64,000 nt of DNA from Opisthocomus hoazin (taxonomy: Eukaryota > Chordata > Aves > Opisthocomiformes > Opisthocomidae), in NCBI RefSeq assembly GCF_030867145.1, contig NC_134417.1, forward strand, positions 9,959,577 to 10,023,576, read 5' to 3'. Position 1 is the first letter of the stretch. Every line of letters begins with the position of its first letter. Of the stretch, positions 24,936 through 37,000 are shown piece by piece. The position numbers and the translations under genes were made by a program. A model generated the notes under the pieces. It saw only the letters and a program-made list of their open reading frames with translations, was not told the DNA's origin and ran no database searches.

Positions 24936-26611
24936 AGCAACTTACTTTCTCGGTACATTATTAGTATCTGGATATGACTTGCTCTGGGTAAAGTGGGTAT
25001 ACTTAAACAGGGCAACACTATGAAAGCAACACTCCGCTGCAGAGGAATTTGCTGGTATTTAGACTGAGCAAGAGAGGGAACACCTCAAAGATCTCCTAAA
25101 ATTCTCTAGAATTTGTACATGTGCCTCCTGTAAATCTAGCCTGATGTTGCACACTGCAGCTAAAAAGAAGGCTTAGCACTGTCAGCACGTCAGATACTCA
25201 GACACCAGGATTAACCCTCACTGCATTGACTTATTAGACTCCCATTCTTGAATAGCATTAGAGTCAGGTAAAAAGTTAAAAACATGCCCAAATCCTCCAG
25301 TATTCATGTTGCAGGCAACATTCCCACCTGCCTCTGAGATGGGGTTATTTCTTTCCCAACACATTCTCCCCCAGGAAGGAGTCCAGATTTAGCATCATCC
25401 TGCATCCATATATCCCCTGAAACACCCAAGGATGGGAGAACGGTAGATCGCATAAAGTGTAAAGCCCCATTTCTGTGCTTTAGAGCAGACTCTGCCAACT
25501 TTTCAACGCTGGTCATCCAGATTGTGATTTTCCTTCCCACTTCAAGGACTGAACCGACCAGTAGAAAGCCAGTCGGAGCTAGTAGATGCTGCTCCTCAAT
25601 GGGTTTGTGGGTACTCCCTGCTGCACAAGGGGGGAGCTGCCCACCCACACCAGCTCAGGGTGCCCGTCTGGGGATGCCCATCTCCCAGCTTCGCCACATG
25701 TCACCTGCGACAGGCGTTGCTGACCCCCGTGCCAGAGCCCTGCTCACCTCTGCAGGCACCTGCCTTTCCCCGTTGCCCTGGCATAGCTGTAACACTTGAT
25801 CTCAATCCCAGGGAGACAGCTTTGGAAGCAGGAGTTGCCCTGGGAAGCACAAAAGGTTTATTTTAAACATACGATGAAAGAAAAACTAGTAGCATTTTTT
25901 CTAGTGTGAGAAGAAATGTCGTGAGAAAGGAGGTTTTGTTGTCTGCTAAAGCATCGGCCTGTCTCCCTGTCAGGCCTGGCTGGCATCAGACAGAGGTGCC
26001 GTGGGTAAGGAATTAATTGAGGTGGTTGATCTCAACCCCAATAGAAAGTAGATCCCATTCTTTTTTTTTATTTATTTACATGAAAATTGTTCAGCTTATC
26101 CTGTTTGGTAAACCAGACTTAGCACAGAAACTTAGCAGGGACTTGGCTATAAAGCGACACTTTCAGTTCACTGAAGTCTTGAGTACACTGGTGCAGCAAG
26201 CCTGGTTGTATGTTTCTTTATGATCAAACATCTGAAGTTCTTTTTCCCTTTTGGCTGGTGTTTGTTCCTCCACTTAGATATATCTTTGCAGATTTATTGT
26301 CCTAGGATCATCACTCATAGCATTGAATTTGTTTTTAAACTTCTTTAAACAATCTTGCATAGAAGCATCGTTTTTTCAAAGTCAGTCATTTCAATAGATA
26401 TCAGAAAGCTGACTAAGAACCATTAGCATCAGGCACTTAACCTTTATTTAGTGCACTCATTAAGCCTTCTGTTCCTTTAATTGCATATATTATATTAGTA
26501 TCTGCATATGTGGCTGTGCCCTTGATTTCTTCATGAACTTATTGTAACTGTGATGGTCTTTATTTCCGTGTTCCTCTTGGAAGGAAAACAGTAAGCTGCA
26601 AAGAGAGAGTA
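24936..26611. other. Unique non-coding sequence
   Basis: No gene recognised. 25,520-25,860 is GC-rich with two overlapping plus-strand frames open, neither with recognisable domains. 26,230-26,600 is AT-rich. Confidence 0.6.
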
Positions 26612-26775
26612 AGCTTACCCAGAGGGGTTGTGGAGTCTCCTTCTCTGGAGATATTTAAGACCCGCCTGGACGCGGTCCTGTGCAGCCTGCTCTAGGTCAC
26701 CCTGCTTTGGTAGGGGAATTGCGCTAGATGACCCACAGAGGCCCCTTCCAACCCCTGCTATTCTGTGATTCTGTG
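26612..26775 (+). mobile_element. CR1 LINE, 3'-terminal fragment
   Basis: About 164 bp of the CR1 3' end. It encodes the last 25 or so residues of ORF2, ending in [16 protein letters not shown], with the stop codon at 26,693-26,695. The CR1 3' UTR follows, with the 'tagatgacccacagaggcccc' type segment, and then two exact ATTCTGTG octamers at 26,760-26,775. The 5' end is truncated, as in nearly all CR1 copies. No target-site duplication is evident, which is normal for CR1. The same subfamily type as the copies at 33.3 kb and 38.5 kb. Confidence 0.93.
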
Positions 26776-29700
26776 AAAGAAGTGGTATGAAATAGAACGT
26801 CTCCTCACATCAAGGGCTTGCATCAAATCCTGCATACAGTTTGCTTTTAGTTTTCCAAAGGTGTAGTTACTATGTTGTTCCCAAAGTATTAGATAGCATT
26901 ATACTGGATTGAGCTAAAACAATTCAAGGTGGCAACTATCTGCTCTTGAAACCTGTGGCTGAAGGCAATGAAGCTCTGGAGGGCCAGTTCTGCTATCAGT
27001 CCTGGAAAGCCTGGGAGTCAGAACGGCTCAGGAGTGCCAGCCCTGAAAGGAGGGCTGGCTGCCCACCTTGGGGAAGGTTCCTCTGCTCATCAGGCTGGAG
27101 ACCCTCAGCAGGGATCGCTTAGCCACCCGTGCAGAGAAGCCCCTGGGGAGCACAAAGGCAGGCAACAGTGCCTTCCATTGCAGAATGGGTCAAGGACCTG
27201 GGAAAATGAGCCAGCAGTTCAAGCTAGGTCTTTGGCAAGTCGGGATAATTAGAAATGTGGTGTATTGACTTTGCTGTTAGACACCCCAGCTTTTGCCATT
27301 TTAGGGGCATGCTTTTCTCTAGTATCAGTATTGCTCACAGTCTGTTTCTCAAATCTGGGGTTGTTTGCCATCTGTGAGATTACGTATTTATGTAGATAGA
27401 TTAAATATCTCACTCTGACACACTGCTTCCATTTCCATTGTGCTAGTTCATAAATTTACATGGTTACAACATTCTCTAATTCAGTGTCAAGAGTAACATC
27501 TTTAGACACAGACATTAGTAATATTAACTCCTGCCTTCCCAAGTATGGCAAGCAACTATTAGTAGAATTAGTATTCTATCAGCAGACATTTCACAGAGAA
27601 TGAAATTCACTTAAATTAGAGCTGACTAAAAAAGGTAATATATGCTTTAAATATTAATACAGTTTTCTTATGAAAATATTCAGAGGACACATCAGAATTG
27701 TCATTTAGCTTTCCCTCCTGTTTGTGGAATATCTGTGATCATATTTTTCTTCCATTCATTCCTTATTTAATGAATTGATTATGAATATTTGAAAGTCAAG
27801 CTGTGCAGCTCAGTTGTTATTCATCAGAGAAGTCACACAGTACTTTTTACATATTCAAGCATTTATGAAGCAGATCCTCACATGTGCCGGTTTAAAATTT
27901 TGTTTCCATAAATTCTCTGTGATGCGGCTTTGAAACCTCTGTTTTAAAAACAGTTGAACACAAATGACTTCTAAAAGCAACAGGAATTGTGCATTTGGGG
28001 GTGAATTCAACAACACAGGTTCTACCACATGCAAACGCCCACGTGCAGGACTGACCTAATAAAACAGTAAAACATTAATAGAAATGCATATCTTCCACAG
28101 TGGTTGCTTGTGTTTAAAATTTGAATTCTACTCTGTTTTTTAGGAAATCTGTGGAGAGATTTATTTCAAATAACTGTAGCACCTCCAAAGGGCTATTTTT
28201 TGCACCTGGTCTTAGACATCTCTGGATGTATCAGTCTCTGGGCAGTGAGCAGTGAGGCAGCCCAGACAACCAGCTTAGACATGCCATTTGTAGAGAGCCA
28301 GTGCTGGGTGAAATGTATGTAGCTGAGCAGTGCAAATCTCAGACGTTGCACTGGTTGCTTGTTGCATCCCTTGAAACTCGAAAGTGAAGCGTACTTTTTT
28401 TATGAAGAGTACTTCTTGACATGGATATAATTATTGGAATTTGCTTCTCTGTTTTTTTGTGTTAAATTTGAGCTCTTAGGGAGTTTGTTTATTTATTAAC
28501 CGAAGTTTTCCGGTTCAAATGAAGCCATTTTGGTGTACTGTCTAATTTAATTGTATGTGGTACTAAACACTGCTTATTGCACTTGTTCAGACTATTCCAG
28601 ACTCATTATCTAAAAGTATTGGAATGACTTGCAAAATCTGAACCACAGAAAAAAGAGTGTACTGCTTTTTTTTTGCCTTTGAAAAAAAGCTGAATTTGCT
28701 ATATATTCAAACTGAGCAACAGGGCTTTTGGCTTGACTAAGCAACTTCAAAATATTTTAAAGTCTCGTAGAGCCTCTCGCGCTCTAGAAGGAGCAGCAAA
28801 TAATATTTAATCAATGCTGAAAGAGATATAATGGGAAGTAAGCTCTACAACATCTCAGAACATTATTGCATGAGGTTTTTGAGCACTATTATTTTCAGGA
28901 GCACTTGAAATATTCATGTATTTAGGCAATTGATAATTCTGGAGTGCCTCCCAAAATAATATTGGATTTTTCATTTGAGGCTTTTCAAAGCAGCACAGAG
29001 TACTCACTCCCAGAGCATTCAACATCTGTAAGGCAATTTAGGCTAAGCACCCAAAACGGGAGGCACCGCTAGCCAATATTAAAAATGTAGATCTTAGCTA
29101 CATTGCAAGGAATCTGATGCATTGTAGCACAGCACACACCAAGATGCCAAGCGCTGATCTTTTTTTTAGAACAGATGTAGACCCATGCTGTTGAATCTTC
29201 ATATTCAAATAGACACATGAGAAATGCATAGCATTTAGCACATTCCTTCAGAGCAGTAACTCCAAGGGCGAGTTAAAATAACTAGCATTATTTCTCAGAC
29301 TGTTAACAAAAATAAATTCATACTGCATATCTTTGTCTATCTCTCAGTACAGTATAACACATTTATAGGGCCTCCCTCCTTGTTTCCCTCAAAGAATATG
29401 CAGTAAAATGCTTTCATTTGCAGTCTTGGCAATTGCAAGGATTGTTCACCTGCAGATCAGGGATTCTCTGTGCTGTAGAAAGAAGGCACAAGGACATGCT
29501 GTCTAAATGGGATGAAACAGACAGGCACTGTGTTTGAGCTTCACAGTACTGTTGCACTTAATAAGCTTTTCATTTTCTGTATAGCACTGGAATATGCAAC
29601 TTGGCTTTAGAACTAACACAGAGCTGAAAATGTGACAAGGACTTTACAGACATTAGCAAGATACATCCTGGGTCCCAAAGGGCTTTCAGCTTCACTGGCC

Positions 29701-32004
29701 GATATAGCAGCTTCAGGACAAGCATCGAAAGAAAGGCAGCCAGCCTTCTATCCTGATGACCACTCTGTATTCTGATTCATTTCTTGTGTTTAAATTGGGA
29801 AATTCTACTAACAATCATTGCCACTTTCTTCACTGATTCTGATGTCTTCTTTTAAAGGCAAGCCAATACTGAAGGGATGGCCAGCTGGTGGACTAAGTGA
29901 TGATAACTCCTCCAGAATTAATGATTTCATGAGGTGCAGAAACAGAATGAGGGTTCTTTTCAGAAATATGAAAATGTTTAAAAGGGACAATCTTACATTT
30001 TTTTCCGTTAAAATAAGACTCTGGCTTTCAGCATTAGACAGCCAAACTGTAACTGAATCTGATAAATTCCAGTCTCTATTTATTGCAGAGCTAGGAGAGA
30101 CATTGGCTTTTCCAGAATTTATCAACTATTCACAAGTGTTAATGTTTGCAAAGTTGCTAGGTTGGGCTATGCATCTGCACAGCTATTTGGAGTGTGATAA
30201 AGGCAACTTTAAAAAAAAAGTCCTATCTCTCTTCTATGATATTATTAGATGCTCTATGGGTGAGTTCTCACTTGCCTAAGGTTATTTCATTCCAAAGATC
30301 TTATGTGTTGTCCTTAAGATACTACTGTCCTTGGAATCAGAGAGATGACAGCAGACCATTGTTTTCCTGAATTAAACATACAGTTATGTTTATCAGCTCT
30401 CTATGCCACTCTTTTTCTTTATACCTCTTATTTCTGATGGCATTTCTTGTAACTTCAAGCCTGCTTAATGTAATTGGCCAGAGAACAACAGTTCCATTCT
30501 ATGATAACTTTAAAGGTCTCAAATTCTTTTTGTTCCACCCTGCAACACACAAAATATGGTCTTTGGAAAATATCACAAAACAGAACTGTTGCATTTGTCT
30601 ATTTTAAATTGGAAAAAAAATCACAGTTTTTGAGTGACTGTTTGTTCCTTTTTGCTCTCTGGTTGGAAGTGATCTGCACCACAGGAATATTCACATTTAA
30701 AACTTGTTGAATCTGTACTTCTTCAGAATTTTTTACGCTTTGACAATGCAGACTAATCCATGGAAATATAAATCTAGTCAGAAATTTCTGGCCATTTCTT
30801 TTGTTTTAACATTAGGGAAGGTCTTGTTATGGGAAAGGACTTCTGATATTTGCTGATGTGTCTGCCAAGTGTGATCTCTCTCTCTCTGATTTCTTCATCA
30901 ATTTTGACTGCAAAGTTATCATGCCATGGCTGATTATATCGCCCTGCCACTCCAGGCAGCCCAGGACTCTTCAGGAAGAGCCTTTCCCTAAAAGTTAAAT
31001 GGAAAAGCGTTCACCTGTTCATTTGTCCTGGTATATGCTAGCACGGGCCACTCCTCACCAGATCAGAAATGAGATTAGAACTTTGTCAGAACTCACAATA
31101 TTCTGTGATTTCTCTCCTGTTTACTGCCTGAATGTGGGCTTTGCAGGCCACATACTTGGTTGTCTCACTCTTGCAGATGCCTGGCTTTGTGCAGGGTCTG
31201 TGCACTCCCCAAGGGCACCCGACTGCTGCTGGCCTTGTGATACCACCAGAGATGTTGGAGTAGGTGTCCTCCTCCAGCTCTTTCTGCTCCCATGTTTTCT
31301 CCTCCAAAAGCTGAGCACACCTTGCCCCTTCCACTTCATCAGACGCCCCGCAGTCAGCCCCCAGCAGAACAAATGGCTAATCAGGCCCTCACACACAAGT
31401 CAGCTTGCAGAAGGGACCTGTACTGCTGCTGTCTGCCACTCCCAACCCCAGCAGCAGTCCCAGGACTCAGGCTGACAGGGGAGCCAAAGGGCTGACATCT
31501 CAGCACAGTTGTACTCTGTGCTAAGATATGACTCTGCCTTTCCTTTTGCCAGCATCTTCATTCTGACCTTTCCCTTGCTGGCACATCTCGCAGGCCAAAA
31601 GTAGCTCCCTGGACAGGTGGTTTAAATGCTACTCACAACTTGTTTCTCCACGTGTGGTTATGAGGCTTCTGTTTGCATGTTTGCTTACAGCTAACATTAG
31701 AAGAGGTGGGAAAGGCAACTTCTAAAATAAGTCTTTCTGAGTGTACTTACTACGCATGGCAATTTTACATACATCTATACAATAAGGTGTGGGAGCTTTG
31801 CAGCACTTCCTTAGGACTCGTAAGTTTTGCCTCAAAATGTTGACGTATAAATAAATATATACTCATAAAACTGCAGTGACTCTCATTGATCCTGTTACAC
31901 TAGAGATTTACATGGCAGTCTGCTGTGTTTCTGTCCTGGTGGTTGTAATTCTTGCATAATTTCCCCCAGTCAGCTGAGCTCAGTGTTTTAGTCTTGCTTG
32001 AAAG
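26776..32004. other. Unique AT-rich non-coding sequence
   Basis: A long repeat-poor stretch. 27,300-29,640 is notably AT-rich and contains no recognisable transposon, so it is a candidate for conserved non-coding elements. This is an impression, not a measurement. 29,818-30,279 holds a 153-codon plus-strand open frame and 30,999-31,475 a 158-codon one. Neither carries a motif I recognise, and frames of this length are expected by chance in 64 kb. Confidence 0.55.
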
Positions 32005-32085
32005 CGGGTGGGAATTTGGTCTCACTGACGTCAATGGTAAAACCCCCATGAAGTTCACCAAGAGCAGGTTTTCTCGGTGCTTTTA
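32005..32085. repeat. Possible old dispersed-repeat fragment containing a CRE octamer
   Basis: The segment around CACTGACGTCAATGG followed by 'aaaacccccatgaagttca' resembles an ancient repeat frequent in turtles and birds, with a 'cactgacttcaatggga...cccattgacttc' structure. It contains the perfect palindrome TGACGTCA at 32,026-32,033, the CREB/ATF site. Assignment is from memory and tentative. Confidence 0.38.
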
Positions 32086-33306
32086 TACAGCTCTAAATGA
32101 GGGGTTTGTAATGTGTCTTCAGCAAAGCAGACTTTTACATCTCTAAAGAGACCTGTGTTGCAAAGACAGCACAATGAGTGACGCTACCCACTGTAAATTA
32201 TGTAAGGGGACTAAAAGGCGATGGCACAGAGGCTTCTAAAGGGAGGCAAAGAGTGAGGGCTGTCATGCTGAAGGCTGTAGCACTTCTGGGGTTCAGCCCA
32301 GGGCCTGACCACACAGCTTTCTTCCTGCTTGTGTGAATGATGCTCACCAACAGCAGGAGTGCCTCATCAGGTCTTTGCTAAGGTCACTGATTTCGGAGAA
32401 TGCAGTTAATGCAACTCTGACGGTTTCCTGAGAGATCCTAGACAGGAGATTTATTGATTGATATTAATTGTGCAAATTCACAAACCCTATAAACAAATGC
32501 AAACCTTTGCTGCATAGAGAATAATGCAACCAGACACCACTTCCCTAGTGCAGGGTCTTCAAACGCAACAAATGTGTCTTTTGGTTTCAGCTGTGAACGC
32601 TTGGCTTCCCACCAGGCCCGGCTGCTGCCTAAAACACACTGCCCTGAAAGCAAGACAAGGGATTAAGCATATGTTCCTGTGGTAAACAGGTCTGTAACTG
32701 CAGACGTGAGAATAAGCTAACAAACGAAAGCTCCAGGAAGCCTCTCATAGGACTAGTGCACCAACATAAATATCTGGCATCTTTCTTATTTATTATTGAG
32801 TCATTCCTACGTGGCGTCAATAAGAAGTTGGTCTAAATTACCTAAAAAGTGCAAAAGATGAAGAATTTATTATGCATTCACTGGGCAAAAAGAGAAGATG
32901 GCACTGAGCTATCTGATGAGAGAGAAAACAGAAGAAAACATCTGTGATTCTCCTTACAAGAAATGCCTTCGTACTGCAATATATTTCAGGAGGGTTTTTA
33001 CCTTTGTCCTGTGTACCACTTTGGATTACAAAGAGAGAAAAACAAGCAAATATTCAAGCACAGATGGTGTCTTTGTGGCAGAAACCAGTCCTGTAGAAAT
33101 GCTGGTAACATATGACCAAGTCAAAAACGTTTATTCCTACTCTTCATGTCACTGGTGTTTCTCCAGTATCACTAGAAGAATCCAAAAGTAGGTGACAAAT
33201 ATGGTTTAATATGTAGAATATGTTATTGCTGCAGAAATGTATTTTGCTTAGATACATTATTTAACTAAGTGGGCAAACAACTGCACTGTGGAAATACTAT
33301 GACTGA
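32086..33306. other. Unique non-coding sequence
   Basis: No gene or repeat recognised. A 97-codon plus-strand frame at 32,898-33,191 lacks any recognisable motif. Confidence 0.6.
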
Positions 33307-33966
33307 ATGAGGAACAACCTCATGCACCAGTACAGGCTTGGGGTGGACCTGCTGGAGAGCAGCTCTGCGGAGAGGGACCTGGGTGTCCTGGTGGATGACA
33401 GGTTAACCATGAGCCAGCAGTGTGCCCTGGCTGCCAAGAAAGCCAATGGGATCCTGGGGTGCATCAAGAAGAGTGTGGCCAGCAGGACAAGGGAGGTTCT
33501 TCTTCCCCTCTACACTGCCCTGGTGAGGCCTCATCTGGAGTACTGTGTCCAGTTCTGGGCTCCCCAGTTCAAGAAGGATGAAGAGCTACTGGAGAGAGTC
33601 CAGCGGAGGGCTACAAGGATGGTGAGGGGACTGGAGCATCTCCACTACGAGGAGAGGTTGAGGGAACTGGGCTTGTTCAGCCTGAAGAAGAGAAGGCTGC
33701 GAGGGGACCTTATAAATGCCTACAAATATCTGAAGGGTGGGTGTCAGGAGGATGGGGCCAAGCTCTTTTCAGTGGTGCCCAGTGACAGGACAAGGGGCAA
33801 TGGGCACAAACTGAGGCACAGGAAGTTCCGTCTGAACATGAGGAGGAACGTCTTCTCTCTGAGGGTGACGGAGCACTGGAACAGGCTACCCAGGGAGGTT
33901 GTAGAGTCTCCTTCTCTGGAGATATTCAAGACCCGCCTGGACAAGATCCTGTGCAGCCTACTGTAG
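33307..33966 (+). pseudogene. CR1 ORF2 C-terminal fragment, frame intact
   Basis: 219 uninterrupted codons corresponding to the region downstream of the reverse transcriptase catalytic core. By alignment to the copy at 38.5-39.6 kb it begins about 49 residues after the FADD motif, so it lacks the endonuclease and the RT active site and cannot work alone. Recognisable CR1 segments in order include [12 protein letters not shown] (residues 7-18), RDLGVLVDD (23-31), [35 protein letters not shown] and, at the end, [16 protein letters not shown]. The apparent start methionine comes from the truncation point and is not a real initiation codon. The absence of any stop or frameshift suggests a fairly recent insertion, or chance preservation. 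Confidence 0.9.
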
Positions 33967-34054
33967 GTGACCCTGCTTCGGCAGGGGGGTTGGACTAGAT
34001 GACCCACAGAGGTCCCTTCCAACCCCTACTATTCTGTGATTCTGTGATTCTGTG
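33307..34054 (+). mobile_element. CR1 LINE, 5'-truncated, young-looking copy
   Basis: About 748 bp of CR1 running to a complete 3' end. It contains the C-terminal 219 codons of ORF2, an 88-bp 3' UTR with the typical 'ttggactagatgacccacag' segment, and three exact ATTCTGTG octamers at 34,031-34,054. The left border is where similarity to CR1 stops and is accurate to within a few bases. It is closely similar to the minus-strand copy at 38.5-39.6 kb, so both belong to the same or sister subfamilies. Confidence 0.95.
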
Positions 34055-37000
34055 AATGGCTACAGATATTCACTATGTTCACTGCTTCATCTTCTGATAT
34101 CTATGTGCAATTTAATTGCAAGACCTTTCAAGCTTGACAGAACAAAAGCCATTACTTAGAGGCACTGCCAAAGGGAGTCTTAAAATTTCGTAACCATACT
34201 TTGAGGTCTTCCAGCTTTAGCTACAGAAAATGGAATTCATCTGAGGCAAATGTGTGTGGAAGTGCATGGACTCTGTAGTTTGCACCAGGCCCCATCTGAA
34301 AAGGTTTACTGCAAGAGACAACACAACTCAAGGCAGCAAGATGTGAAGGTTCTTCCTCACATATACAGGCAAACGACCATGAATTTTCCTTTTACACATT
34401 TAATATTAACTAATAACAAGCAGTCATGAAATAATCTTATATAGATCCTATCGAGGGATTTTCCTAATGCAGAGTCCATGCCCCATGCACACACTTTGTC
34501 AGTGCAGCCAATATTTGCAAAGTCCTGGTCTGACTCCAAAGAAGCGACCTTTCCGGGGAAGAGCTGGAGAGGCAGCAGGGGCCCAGGGACCGTCTACATG
34601 GCCACAGCCAGAAGCAGCTCAGGATTCACTGCCTAGTCTGAGCACTTCGGAGAACATCAGGTCTAAAGGAGTCCTTCAGTTAATCTTACACTGAGCCACA
34701 GATCTTGCAAGGTCTTAGTGGTTTCCTTAAGAGAACTGAGGCTGAACGACCAGACTTCTTTTTTCACCTATGGATTTTTACCCCAGTCCTCACAGAAGAA
34801 ACTTCATAGTTAAGGGCGTACTAGCTGCCTGTTTTAAAAGAGCCTCTGTAACTTCTAATAGATGTGATTGTTCCCCAGAATTGTTAAAAACAACTCCAGG
34901 CTACGAAGCACAGTTCTGCATTGCCTTGGCTGGAGGTAGCCACTACAGGTACTTCAGCTAGCTAAGACAGACATAGCTCGCAGCAGCACTCAGTGCTGTA
35001 AAGGGTTACCCCAAACTTAATGGAATAGAAAATAAAAGAAGAATATAAGTAGAACTAACATTTAGCCATCTGTAGTATGTGAGGATGCTTGCTCAACTGA
35101 TTATGAAATTCCATGACTTCTTAACCTCATGAGTTGTTTCATAGACTTAATTGGGTAAAAATCATGTCATCAGAATTTAGTTTTGCTGTATATTTTTATA
35201 CAATCTGTGTTAAAAGCCAAAAGTATCGACAGGCATCACTGGGTTGAGGCAGAGTACCAAAAACACCACAGGAAATAAATACTCAGAAGGTGATGGGAAA
35301 TATATTTGGGCTAACTTCCTTTTTATTTCTACCACTAAATTTAGGGGTTAACTCCAATCAATACTGCCATTATAGTTATAAAGGCAGAAAACTAATAGGA
35401 GAGAAATTATTTGATTGAAGCTTTTATGCCTGCCTTTCCTGATGGAGGAAGGTAAAAAGAAAACAAGTTTTCAGAAACAAAAATAGAAATATGAAATTGT
35501 GATATAAATTAAAATCCAGAGAAGATTGGCCAGAAAAATGCTAGACTTAAATGAGCATTAAAACAGCACCAGCTTGTTCCTGGCGATCTTGTGCTTTTTA
35601 TTGCATGGTTTGCTAATAAAAGGTGCCAGACTCACTCTTCTTACTCTGTAACAACACACCAACGGGTTCTGGATAGAATACAGGATGATACTAGGGTGTC
35701 TCAGAAGCACAGGAAAAGCCAAATAATGCCATCTGGTAGCCAGGTTTTAGTGAGTAAACGCAAAAGCTGGTGGAAGGTTATGACAAGCACACCAAAGTTT
35801 AATAATGCAAAGACATTAATCCTTTCTCCCCTGCCTGATTAGCCCAACAGAAAGTCTGCACCAGCCTGTTCTCTGTAAATGATTCAGTTTACCTTTTTTT
35901 TTTTTTCCCCGCTGGGCATGCTTGTACAGCATTTAACATGTTTTCAGCATTGCCCAAATAATAAATTAACAACCAAATAGAAAAAAAAATTCTGTTACCT
36001 CAAACTCTATCTTCCCAAGGTACAATCTGTGCCTGGAATTAATTTTATGCAGGCAAACTGTACTCATAAGCAAAAAAGAAAAGAAAAAGTGTACAAACGA
36101 CATAAACAGGTGTGGTTTTCCTTGTGGTCGTTTGGTGCAATTCACTTCTCATGTCTGCAGGATTATCAAAAAGTTTTACCTAAGCCTTTGCACTCCAACA
36201 TGCCTGAAGGCCAGTGGAAAGGCAGTAGTACTTGCAGATCCCTGCTCCCAGAAGATGCTAACCAAGTACTTTGAATCCTAGGATTCCTTATCACGCCCTT
36301 TGCTGGGTCACTCCCACCACCAAAGGTTCTTCACAGCATCAAGATCAGGGTGAAGACAGTTTGCACAGATGCTCATCCTACTTTAAGGACGTCATCTTAT
36401 GCCTGGTAAAGGAGGGTCAGGACAGGGCTTCCTTTCAAAGGAGCCGTGGGAGAACAAGATCTTTCTGACTCTGGTGCAAATAATACAGAATATTGGCTGC
36501 ACTAAAAGATCTCCTAACTTCCTTGCTCCAAACCATCCGTGCCATCTAGGGCTGACCCGGAGCATATGGTACCTGTACTGCTATAGAGAGCCCACAATCC
36601 CTTTCCTCTCTCCATTCAAGCCCATCTTGCTTCCCATGCACTGGCCACGTGCCACCTGTCAAACTGTCCTGCTGCTCTCAGCTGCCATTCGGCTGGTAAG
36701 TGCTGTCTCCAAGCTGCCTGATGTGCACAGCCAGGGCAGGGACTAACCTGAGCTGAAAGACAAGCGATCCTCCCAGAGACAGCTCATCCTCCAGGCATGG
36801 AGTCATGGTGAGCCAGTCTCTGTTCTGCGAAGAATAAAAGCATATTTTAGCTTGTACTGGGAATGAAGGAAAAAAAGATCATGCTGTGGACTGAAGAACT
36901 GTTCTGGCCCTGTTAATGAGCAGATAAGACACAGTGTGTTTGGATGGAAACCTGAATCCATAGTGGTTGGCAGTGAAACTGGCTGTGGCCCGTGCCAGGG

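Noticed and set aside
28575..28600. TATTGCACTTGT, identical to the first 12 bases of the miR-92/25 family mature sequence
   Set aside because: Neither flank supplies a complementary arm. Pairing with the upstream 50 bases breaks after four base pairs, so no miRNA precursor hairpin forms.
29818..30279. 153-codon plus-strand open frame
   Set aside because: No recognisable domain, AT-rich codons and an overlapping minus-strand frame. About one such frame is expected by chance in 64 kb.
30999..31475. 158-codon plus-strand open frame
   Set aside because: Lies in a C-rich, stop-poor patch with overlapping frames on both strands. No motif or splice support.
33744..34022. Minus-strand open frame over the CR1 3' end
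   Set aside because: Antisense shadow of the CR1 ORF2; its counterpart appears at 38,482-38,703 for the same reason.
36620..36700. Possible exon ending at CTG/GTAAGT
   Set aside because: The donor is strong, but the acceptor is only moderate and the translated frames are unrecognised. Not enough for an exon call.
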